Position numbers and translations under genes: made by a program. This document shows, piece after piece, positions 51,578 to 58,562 of a stretch of DNA of 64,000 nt. How positions within the stretch are numbered: position 1 is the stretch's first letter; the number at the start of each line of letters is the position of its first letter. Source of the stretch: Verrucomicrobiaceae bacterium (GTDB lineage: Bacteria; Verrucomicrobiota; Verrucomicrobiia; Verrucomicrobiales; Verrucomicrobiaceae); assembly GCA_019694165.1 (NCBI GenBank), contig JAIBCL010000033.1, forward strand, positions 1-64,000, read 5' to 3'. The notes below the pieces were generated by a model that saw nothing but the letters and a program-made list of their open reading frames with translations, made no database searches and had not been told where the DNA came from.

Positions 51578-54500
51578 ATGCACCGCTCATCCCTCTACCA
51601 CGGCGATCTGGTCGAGACGCTTCACAGTCTCGGCCTGGCCGGTGACAGGGACGAAGCAGCGGTGCGAATGGTGGCTCGAGTCTGTGGGTTCGATTATCTG
51701 CCGCCAGCGCCGGTGGAAAACGAATTGCCGTCTGCGCTCCCAGACACGGACGAGGCCGGCGAGGAAGAAGTCGCACCAACATCAGTGGAGCAGACCGGCG
51801 CATCGCTCCTGCCCCGTGAGCGGCTGTCCTTCTGGGCCGTCACTCGAGTTGAGCACTTCACCCGCGAGCAGAGGGATGAGCGCCAGCGCGTTCCAGCCTA
51901 CATCACCGAGGCTCCGCCGAATAAAAACGATGACTGGATGTATCCTGACGCGCCGAAACGCGGACGCCCGCTTCTGCCGTGGTCGCGTCTCTGGCCGTTC
52001 CTGCGGCGGGTGCTGGGTCGCCGCCGTCCTGGCAGTCTGCCGGACATTCCACGCGTTATCCGTTCGATGGCGGAGGGTCGGGTGATCCGGCACCTGCCAC
52101 GTCATCAGCGCCACGTCTGGAATGCGGATGCCTTTGTTTTGGTGGACCGCCGCAGCAGCCTCGCGCCGTTTTGGGATGACTACGACGATCTGATCCGCCG
52201 CCTCGGGCGGATGCGCGGCTATGCTGGTCTGCGCGTCATTCATTTGAGGCGCGGTGGCGGCGGTCTGCTGGACGCGCGCACGCATCGAACCTTCACCGGA
52301 GCGGCTCCCCCGTCATCGGCTGCGGTGCTGCTGCTGGGCGATCTCGGTCAGTATCCCGCCACGTTCTATGAGACCGCGCCCTGGCTTTCGCTCGGGCGTC
52401 GATTTCGGGCGCGCGGCATCCAGCCATGGGCTTTGTGTCCTTGTCCCGTGGACCGCTGGTCGCCGGAGATGGCACGCGTGTGGAGCCTGGCTGCATGGGA
52501 TCGCCATCATCGCCTGCCTCTTCATGATTCGGGATGCCGTGCAGCGCCGTCCGCAGAGACAGATGTGGCAGAGCGCCAGGACGCGCGCGTCCGTCAGCTC
52601 AATCGTCTGCTGCGGCTCACCTCTCCCGCCGTGCGCGTGGAGCGCGGCCTGCTGCGTGATCTGCGTCTGCATCTGCCATCATCCCTGGCGGATGCTGGCA
52701 CGGAATACGATGCCTTCCAATCCAGCGACGTGGATGGCAGCGAAGCCGGGTTCACCCTGGAGACAGGCAGGCTCAAGGAACTCCGCGCCGAGTTTGCCGA
52801 CACCCGCGTCGTCGGTCTTGAGCTTTTTCGCCAGGTGGTCGTCACGCTTTGGGAGCACCACCAGTATTGCCGGAAGGTTTTCGGTCCGGAGGAACTGGAG
52901 GGACTGCTCGAGCACCTGACTGAACCGCACCGCGAAATTTTGCGTCTGACCGGTGTCCTGACCGAAGAATCCCTGGAGGCGATCAAGTCCCACTGGCGGC
53001 GGCTCGCTGCCGGCGTTGTGCGCGGGGAGTTTGCCGGGTTCTCGACCGCCATGGCGGCCTACGCATTCAACGGCCTCGACAAGCTCGGCGCTGCGGATGG
53101 TGCAAACGTCGGCAAACAAATCATCTGGGCGCTCAATCATCCGGGACCGGATCGGGACCTTCCGGCGTTCGTGCAGCCGGAGAACATCGACTGGTTGGGG
53201 CAGACCCACGGTCGGGAGCAGGAAATCAAGCACCCGGTCGTCCTCCATGAAGGTGTTCTCCAGATTGGTGCTGATCCCGGCAGAAGAAGACTCTTCTTTT
53301 TCAAAAGTATTTGGTCGGCCCGCCAATCGGCCACCATCTCTCTTCATCAGGGCGACGAATTGCGCCGCATCCAGCGTCCTTGGGGTGCGTCGGCCTCGCT
53401 GCCGGTGAGGGCGCTTCGCAAGCATTCGCGCATTGTCATCGAATCGGAGCGCACACGGCTTGAACTGGGCAAGATGCAGCGTCCGTCGTGGGCCTCACGC
53501 ATGTGGTACGAGCGCGAAGGGTTGCGCGCTACGGCATCTCTGGCAGGTCAGGACTTTCTCTTCGCCTGGACGTTGGGTGGTGAAGACAAATGGCCGGTGC
53601 TCAGTGGCGGGCCGATGGAGGAGGCGGGCCGGTGGAAGCTGCTGCAACCCCCGCCTTCCTGGGCTTCGAGCCTGTGGGCCGATGAATACGGCCTCGCCGC
53701 CGAGTTCCACATCCGCTCCGTCCCCTTCGTGCTGCGCTGGATTCCGCCGGGGAGCTTTCTCATGGGGTCGCCGGAGGATGAGCCGGGGCGGTTTTCCAAT
53801 GAAGGGCCGCGACATGAGGTGCGCTTCACGCGCGGGTTTTGGTTGGGTGAGACGCCAATCACGCAAGGGCAATGGATGGCCGTGACCCTTGAGGCGGCTC
53901 AGAATCCAGGAAAACTGATTGCTGAACAGATCAGACGACGTGGAATTACAGGATCAACTTTCGCTAATGAACTCGGAGTATCGCGTATGTCGTTGAGCTT
54001 AGCTTTGACAGAGCAACGAAGCTTGGATCCCAAGGGCACGGACAAATTAATGAAACTCTATTCAATCATCTCAAATTCCTCGCCTAGTTATTTTCGCGGA
54101 TCCGGCGATCTGCCCGTGGAGTCCGTTAGTTGGACTGACAGCGTGTCGTTTTGTAACTTGCTAAACGCATTGGTACCGGAAGGGCCGGGATTCCGTCTCC
54201 CAACGGAGGTAGAGTGGGAATGTGGTTGCCGGGCCGGCGACACAACTACGATTCATGATGCTGATATTCGCAGTTACGATGATTATTCGTTGATTGGTGG
54301 AATGGTCTCGAGGACTGCGAAGAGCGGGCTTTCATCTCGATTGCAAGATTTCAACCAAACCCACCCTTCAACGCAAGAATCCAATACTCGAGCCGGCCCA
54401 GGTACTCATCGTGTAAAATTGACAGCACCAAACCGTTCTGGCCTTCACGACATGCTGGGCAACGTCTGGGAATGGTGTCGTGACAAGTGGGATTCGGAAG

Positions 54501-54721
54501 CGTACGCAAAGCGCAAAGATCTCATGCACGATCCTGGGGGAAATGTACCTGATGGCGTTGTCCGAAGTGCGCGTGGGGGGTCGTGGCGGAATGAACCGGT
54601 TAGCTGTCGCATCGCATTTCGGATTGGGTTTAAGAGTTCAGACCGGCGTAACTATGTGGGCCTGCGCTTGTCCGCAGATCAGGAACCAGGATCAAATGAG
54701 GCGGAGTCGCTACAAGAATAG
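51578..54721 (+). CDS. vWA-like (SAV_2336-type) protein with C-terminal FGE-sulfatase fold
   Basis: 1047 residues. Residues about 185-340 match a degenerate vWA domain (VLVDRRSSLAPFWDDYDDL, AAVLLLGDLGQ); the MIDAS reads Asp190-RRSS instead of DxSxS. After a helical middle come two repeats of PSWASxxW-xxxGL (about 626 and 690). A formylglycine-generating-enzyme-like domain begins at about 720 (RWIPPGSFLMGSPEDEPG). Residues about 770-832 are an insert with a predicted XRE-like helix-turn-helix (FANELGVSRMSLSLALTEQR). The first FGE catalytic Cys is absent. The DNA from about 53885 on is more A+T-rich than the rest. Confidence 0.75.
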   Translation: MHRSSLYHGDLVETLHSLGLAGDRDEAAVRMVARVCGFDYLPPAPVENELPSALPDTDEAGEEEVAPTSVEQTGASLLPRERLSFWAVTRVEHFTREQRDERQRVPAYITEAPPNKNDDWMYPDAPKRGRPLLPWSRLWPFLRRVLGRRRPGSLPDIPRVIRSMAEGRVIRHLPRHQRHVWNADAFVLVDRRSSLAPFWDDYDDLIRRLGRMRGYAGLRVIHLRRGGGGLLDARTHRTFTGAAPPSSAAVLLLGDLGQYPATFYETAPWLSLGRRFRARGIQPWALCPCPVDRWSPEMARVWSLAAWDRHHRLPLHDSGCRAAPSAETDVAERQDARVRQLNRLLRLTSPAVRVERGLLRDLRLHLPSSLADAGTEYDAFQSSDVDGSEAGFTLETGRLKELRAEFADTRVVGLELFRQVVVTLWEHHQYCRKVFGPEELEGLLEHLTEPHREILRLTGVLTEESLEAIKSHWRRLAAGVVRGEFAGFSTAMAAYAFNGLDKLGAADGANVGKQIIWALNHPGPDRDLPAFVQPENIDWLGQTHGREQEIKHPVVLHEGVLQIGADPGRRRLFFFKSIWSARQSATISLHQGDELRRIQRPWGASASLPVRALRKHSRIVIESERTRLELGKMQRPSWASRMWYEREGLRATASLAGQDFLFAWTLGGEDKWPVLSGGPMEEAGRWKLLQPPPSWASSLWADEYGLAAEFHIRSVPFVLRWIPPGSFLMGSPEDEPGRFSNEGPRHEVRFTRGFWLGETPITQGQWMAVTLEAAQNPGKLIAEQIRRRGITGSTFANELGVSRMSLSLALTEQRSLDPKGTDKLMKLYSIISNSSPSYFRGSGDLPVESVSWTDSVSFCNLLNALVPEGPGFRLPTEVEWECGCRAGDTTTIHDADIRSYDDYSLIGGMVSRTAKSGLSSRLQDFNQTHPSTQESNTRAGPGTHRVKLTAPNRSGLHDMLGNVWEWCRDKWDSEAYAKRKDLMHDPGGNVPDGVVRSARGGSWRNEPVSCRIAFRIGFKSSDRRNYVGLRLSADQEPGSNEAESLQE

Positions 54722-54788
54722 CGGGGCGACGTGTCGGAGCGGCGGAGTTGTGCGCGGATGGCCGGAGGCAAAGAATGACGAAATCCGA

Positions 54789-54890
54789 ATGACGAATGTT
54801 CGGAAAGCTCCGCCGCTGATGATTCCGCACTTCTCGTCCTCACGGGAAGGGTGCCGTGATGCCGGAGGCGGCAATCGTCTTGCCAAATGA
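54789..54890 (+). pseudogene. Remnant of an FGE-gene start
   Basis: The 33-codon frame starts MTN, followed by APPLMIPHFSS. The intact FGE-fold gene at 55810 starts MTN, followed by APPPMIPQFPP. The match is lost after FSS, and no FGE core follows before the toxin-antitoxin pair. This looks like the surviving 5' end of a deleted FGE paralogue. Confidence 0.55.
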
Positions 54891-55007
54891 CGTGACGGCA
54901 TCGAGAAGCCCGAGATGGCTGGCGGCAGGCAAAGTGCCCGGCACGCCCTTGCCAGCAGACTCGAAGAATGGTAACTCAGCGGACAACCGCTTGACCCGCC
55001 GAAGCCC

Positions 55008-55238
55008 ATGACCGCTGCCGCCGATCTCTCCACCCTTCTCCTGCAGTTGCCCCCTCAAGATCGGGCCGAGCTGGCGGTCAATCTCATCGACAGCCTGAGC
55101 CTGGGTGAGCCAGCCTGGGAAGATGATCAGCTCGCCGCGCTGGCGGACGAGCGTGACGCGGAACTGGAAAGCGGCGCAGTGAAGCCGCTCTCGTATGATG
55201 AGTTCATCGCGGGGCTGCGCCGCCCCTCGCAGCCGTGA
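55008..55238 (+). CDS. Antitoxin of a ParE/RelE-type module
   Basis: 76 acidic residues matching the addiction-module family by eye: an N-terminal helix (LSTLLLQLPPQDRAELAVNLIDSL) and a C-terminal toxin-binding part (SYDEFIAGLRR). The stop TGA overlaps the next gene's ATG (TGATG), typical of co-translated antitoxin and toxin. It probably binds both the toxin and its own promoter. Confidence 0.82.
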   Translation: MTAAADLSTLLLQLPPQDRAELAVNLIDSLSLGEPAWEDDQLAALADERDAELESGAVKPLSYDEFIAGLRRPSQP

Positions 55239-55537
55239 TGGACCTGGAGTTTCACCCCGGTGTGCAACGCGATGTGAACGGCATCATGGCGTACTACGCA
55301 CGGGAAGGCAGCGAGGCGCTGGCGGAGCGCTTCTTCAAAGCGATGCAGAGCCAGTTGGCAAAGATCGCCGCGCATCCGGAACGCTTTTCTCCGTACCCGC
55401 CGAACCCAAGGTTCCAGCGTGCGTTCATCGCCCGGTTCCCCCACGTCATCTTGTTTCGCATGAAGGGCGGCCGCCCTCGGATAACGGCCATCAAACACCA
55501 GCGCCAGCATCCACGGCGCGGTCTGTCTCGGTGGTGA
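55238..55537 (+). CDS. ParE/RelE-family toxin
   Basis: 99 residues starting at the ATG within TGATG (GTG 55235 is the alternative). Features are LEFHPGVQRDVNGIMAYYAREG, a long helix (ALAERFFKAMQSQLAKIAAHPERF), FIARFPHVILFRM and a basic C-terminus. This fold poisons gyrase (ParE) or cleaves ribosome-bound mRNA (RelE); the sequence alone does not decide. It stands between a broken and an intact FGE gene and may stabilise the island. Confidence 0.82.
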   Translation: MDLEFHPGVQRDVNGIMAYYAREGSEALAERFFKAMQSQLAKIAAHPERFSPYPPNPRFQRAFIARFPHVILFRMKGGRPRITAIKHQRQHPRRGLSRW

Positions 55538-55572
55538 GCTTGTGTCATGAAAATGAAAGTGTTCTTCAGACC

Positions 55573-55730
55573 GCCAAGCCGTAACGATGCAGTCGGACGC
55601 ATCCACGAAGGCAAGGCGCGGGCGCGCGGGTGTAGGCGCGCTCGCCAGAGCGCGTCAGGGACTCCGCCTCGTTCTGGCGAACGAGCCTACGACCGCGCGT
55701 GGCCTTCGACAGCATCGTTACGGCCAAGGC
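55573..55730. repeat. Palindromic mobile-type repeat
   Basis: GCCAAGCCGTAACGATGC at the left end and GCATCGTTACGGCCAAGGC at the right end are inverted. Inside them GTAGGCGCGCTCGCCAGAGCG pairs imperfectly with CGTTCTGGCGAACGAGCCTAC. The element folds back over nearly its whole length, as do REP/MITE-type units. It fills most of the gap between the toxin and the FGE gene. Confidence 0.68.
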
Positions 55731-55809
55731 CGCATGGCGATGGGCGGTCGCCGCTGTCTCGATGCCCATTGCCACGGGCTGAAGCCCATGACTGCTTTCG
55801 CTCCGCGCC

Positions 55810-56691
55810 ATGACGAATGCCCTGCCAGCGCCGCCGCCGATGATCCCGCAGTTTCCTCCCGTGTGGGCCGATGTGTTTGGGGAGGATGACTTCGGCATCT
55901 TCGCCGAGTGCGAGGTGAAGGGCGCGCGCTTCACATGGCGGTGGATTTGTCCGGGGGCGTTCAAGATGGGATCGCCTGATGATGAGCAGGGGCGATGGAG
56001 TGCCGAAGGCCCGCAGCATGACGTGATCATCACGCGCGGGTTCTGGATGGGAGAGACGCCCGTCACGCAGGCGCAGTGGCAGGCGGTGATGGAAAACAAT
56101 CCCAGCCACTTCAAAGGCGATGCGCGTCCGGTGGAGAAGGTGAGCTGGCAGGACTGCCGTGAATTTGCCGCGAAGCTCAACGAGCTGCTGCCCGGCCTGC
56201 ACGCCGCGCTGCCAAGCGAGGCGCAGTGGGAGTACGCCTGCCGCGCCGGCACGCAGGGTGCCTTTCACATCGAAGGCTCGCGATGCACCGCGCCCACTGG
56301 CAAAGACCCGGTGCTCGACAAGCTCGGCTGGTTCGATGAAAAAATCAGCGAGGGCCGCACGCATGACGTGAAGGAAAAGGACGCGCCCAATGCCTGGGGC
56401 CTGCACGACATGCATGGCAACGTGTGGGAGTGGTGCCGCGATGCCTGGGATCAAGAAGCGTACAAGAAGCGCCTCGATGGGATCATGGACCCCGAAACGA
56501 TCACCGCTGACGAAAGCGCCTCCCGTGTCGTGCGCGGCGGCTCCTGGATCAACCAGGCGCAGTTCTGCCGCGCCGCCATCCGCGACTGGCTCGAGCCTGC
56601 CGACCGCTGGAGCGCCCTGGGCTTGCGCTTGTCCGCAGGTCAAGAGCCGGCGGAGCCGCCAACAGGGGAGCGGAGCGACGCCAAGCCGTAG
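55810..56691 (+). CDS. FGE-sulfatase-fold protein lacking the canonical Cys pair
   Basis: 293 residues made up almost entirely of one formylglycine-generating-enzyme-like domain: GAFKMGSPDDEQG, GETPVTQAQWQAVMENNPSHF, LPSEAQWEYACRAGTQGAF, LHDMHGNVWEWCRDAW and a RGGSWINQAQFCR end. Only the second active-site Cys is kept; Asn is at the place of the first. Such FGE-fold proteins usually act as binding scaffolds (including targets of diversity-generating retroelements), not as sulfatase maturases. It is closely related to the FGE part of the vWA protein. Confidence 0.85.
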   Translation: MTNALPAPPPMIPQFPPVWADVFGEDDFGIFAECEVKGARFTWRWICPGAFKMGSPDDEQGRWSAEGPQHDVIITRGFWMGETPVTQAQWQAVMENNPSHFKGDARPVEKVSWQDCREFAAKLNELLPGLHAALPSEAQWEYACRAGTQGAFHIEGSRCTAPTGKDPVLDKLGWFDEKISEGRTHDVKEKDAPNAWGLHDMHGNVWEWCRDAWDQEAYKKRLDGIMDPETITADESASRVVRGGSWINQAQFCRAAIRDWLEPADRWSALGLRLSAGQEPAEPPTGERSDAKP

Positions 56692-56727
56692 AGGCGGAGC
56701 CGTGCCCGGAGGGCCGGAGGCAACAGG

Positions 56728-56752
56728 CCCGCGCAGCGGGTGAAATTTTTTT
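56728..56752 (+). terminator. Possible intrinsic terminator after the FGE gene
   Basis: CCCGC-GCA-GCGGG is followed by TGAAATTTTTTT. The five-pair stem has a three-base loop, and the T run starts after five bases, so it is a weak but plausible factor-independent terminator for the MoxR/FGE island. Confidence 0.5.
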
Positions 56753-56863
56753 GTTTTCGCGGTCGGCGATTCATGGCTGCTTCGTGCCGCGCAGCCATGT
56801 GGCAAAACATCTCGACGCCCGCTACAGCCGCGCCAATATCGTGACCTCCACGCCTACGAACTC

Positions 56864-57340
56864 ATGTCCACGAGTCACCAGCACCCACACACCAAAACCA
56901 CCCGCGATCCTGAGTGCGTCCTCTGCCAGGCCCTCGACCGGGCACGGGCGCAGGGGCTGCGGATGACGCGGGCGCTGGAGGATGTGCTGCGTCTGCTCAT
57001 CGATTCGGATGTGCCGCTGACGCTCGCTGACATCGCGGAGTCGCGGCACCTTTCGAGCCAGGCTGACCGTGCGACGGTTTATCGCTTGCTCACGAAGCTG
57101 GAGAAGCTGGCGATCATCCGCCGCCTCGGTCTGCATGATCGAGCGGCGTATTACACGATGATTTTCCCCGGCGAGCACAACGACTACCTCGTGTGTACGG
57201 AGTGCGGGAAGATCGCGCGGCTGGACATCGAGTGCCCGGTGGAGGAGCTGGAGACGCGCATCGAGAAGAAGTCACGCTACACGCAGATCTACCACGAGCT
57301 GATGTTCTTCGGCGTATGCCCGAAGTGCGGGCGGGCATGA
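56864..57340 (+). CDS. Fur-family regulator, probably Zur
   Basis: 158 residues. An N-terminal CVLC pair (Cys18/Cys21) precedes the winged-helix segment (LTLADIAESRH, ADRATVYRLLTKLEK). The C-terminus has HNDYLVCTECG (Cys111/Cys114), IYHELMFFGVCPKCG (Cys152/Cys155) and the structural zinc site. Zinc-rich ligands and the nearby zinc operon suggest Zur, repressing when Zn2+ is bound. Zur-like boxes lie at 48129-48181; none was seen in the upstream gap of this gene. Confidence 0.82.
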   Translation: MSTSHQHPHTKTTRDPECVLCQALDRARAQGLRMTRALEDVLRLLIDSDVPLTLADIAESRHLSSQADRATVYRLLTKLEKLAIIRRLGLHDRAAYYTMIFPGEHNDYLVCTECGKIARLDIECPVEELETRIEKKSRYTQIYHELMFFGVCPKCGRA

Positions 57341-57393
57341 CGGGAGCGGTGTGTACCAGTTGCATCCCGGGCGTTTTCTCCGAAGAGATTCCC

Positions 57394-57852
57394 ATGCCCG
57401 CTCCGAAGCCAGAACCCGTCGATCCAGCCGCGCTCTCCAGCCTTGCGCGGGAGACCATGCGGAATGCGAAGTTTCCCGTGCTGGCCACGGTGGATGGCGA
57501 CCAGCCGCGCGTGCGTCCGGTCTCGCCCGTGCGCACGGACGGCTTCACGGTCTATGTGGCGAATCTGCGGCAGTATGGCAAGACGCGGGAGATCGCCGCG
57601 AATCCGAAGGTGGAACTCTGTTACACGGATGACGGCCACAACCAGGTGCGCATCACGGGCCGCGCGGAGGTGGTGGAGGACCGCGGGTTGCTCGATGAAA
57701 TCTGGAACTCCAGTCCGCTCCTGCGCGCCTATCTTGGCACGCCGGACAATCCCGAGCTGATCATCTACCGCATCGTGCCGGGCCGCGTGCGCTACATGAA
57801 GGAGTGGGCGCTGGCGTACCACGAGGTGGCGCATGATCAGGGTGGATTCTGA
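57394..57852 (+). CDS. Pyridoxamine 5'-phosphate oxidase-like protein
   Basis: 152 residues. The split-barrel pattern is clear: FPVLATVDGDQPRVRPVSPV, YVANLRQYGKTREIAANPKVELCY, VRITGRAEVVED and the late segment ELIIYRIVPGRVRYM. Such proteins bind FMN or F420-type cofactors and are often of unknown substrate. The ATG at 57394 fits the family length; an ATG at 57337 overlaps the Fur gene stop (ATGA) and would add 19 residues. It is probably co-transcribed with the regulator. Confidence 0.8.
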   Translation: MPAPKPEPVDPAALSSLARETMRNAKFPVLATVDGDQPRVRPVSPVRTDGFTVYVANLRQYGKTREIAANPKVELCYTDDGHNQVRITGRAEVVEDRGLLDEIWNSSPLLRAYLGTPDNPELIIYRIVPGRVRYMKEWALAYHEVAHDQGGF

Positions 57853-57993
57853 TTCATGCACTGCTGACTTGGTGCCGGGCTCGGCAGATCCGCAGGGGTT
57901 ACCATTCGCAGCGCGGCACGCCTTGAAGTGATCTTGAATTGCTGCGTTTCACCCGCCTTATGGAAACTATTTCGTGAAGGTCCGACACAAGTA

Positions 57994-58023
57994 TTGACAC
58001 TCGGACCGGCGTTCTCATATATT
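57994..58023 (+). promoter_or_regulatory. Sigma-70-type promoter of the first bactofilin gene
   Basis: TTGACA at 57994-57999 and TATATT at 58018-58023 are 18 bases apart. The expected transcript start near 58030 lies only one to three bases before the ATG at 58032. The transcript would then be leaderless, or translation would start at the next ATG (58176). Confidence 0.65.
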
Positions 58024-58031
58024 CGCGTCCC

Positions 58032-58550
58032 ATGTTACGGCAAATCATTGGCACACCCACCGACGGGCAAAAGGATGTCCGGCGCAGCGAGGCTCCGCCC
58101 CCGCCCGCCTCCACGCCGATCAGTTCGGCACCGGCACCCCTTGCGCAACCTCAACGCTTTTCACCATCACCCTCCATGTCCTCCAGCAAGAACGTCCTTT
58201 CGAGCGATGTAGAAATCAAAGGCTCGATCAAGTTTTCCCACGACCTTATCATCGACGGCAAGATCGAGGGTGAGGTGCATTCCGACGGCTCGCTCACGGT
58301 CGGTGAGAACGCGCTGATCAAGGGAGAGATCAAGACCCGCTCGGTGATCATCTTCGGCAAGGTCGAAGGCAACATTACCGTGCAGGAACGTTGCGAGTTG
58401 AAGAGCAATGCCACGCTTATCGGTGACATCGCCGCCGGAACGCTCGCCATTGAGGAAGGTGCCACCTTCATGGGCCAGTCCCAGGTGGGCAAGAAAGCTG
58501 TCGAAGCCGCCACTGCGCGGACCGGTGGCGCTCCCCGCCCTCAGTCCTAA
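58032..58550 (+). CDS. Bactofilin (polymer-forming cytoskeletal protein)
   Basis: 172 residues. A Pro/Ser-rich N-terminus (about 1-50) precedes a bactofilin beta-helix (about 55-150; repeats such as VEIKGSIKFSHDLIIDGKIEG and GEIKTRSVIIFGKVEGNI) and a short tail. Bactofilins self-assemble without nucleotide and scaffold cell-wall and shape proteins at the membrane. A second, larger bactofilin-like gene starts 12 bases downstream. Start codon ATG 58032; ATG 58176 (MSSSKNVL) would remove the disordered N-terminus. Confidence 0.9.
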   Translation: MLRQIIGTPTDGQKDVRRSEAPPPPASTPISSAPAPLAQPQRFSPSPSMSSSKNVLSSDVEIKGSIKFSHDLIIDGKIEGEVHSDGSLTVGENALIKGEIKTRSVIIFGKVEGNITVQERCELKSNATLIGDIAAGTLAIEEGATFMGQSQVGKKAVEAATARTGGAPRPQS

Positions 58551-58562
58551 TCCTGCTCTGGT

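Noticed and set aside
51578..56691. True formylglycine-generating enzymes for the sulfatase
   Set aside because: Both FGE-fold domains lack the first catalytic Cys.
54722..56900. Diversity-generating retroelement with reverse transcriptase and template repeat
   Set aside because: No reverse transcriptase or template repeat lies in the window; only FGE-end similarity remains.
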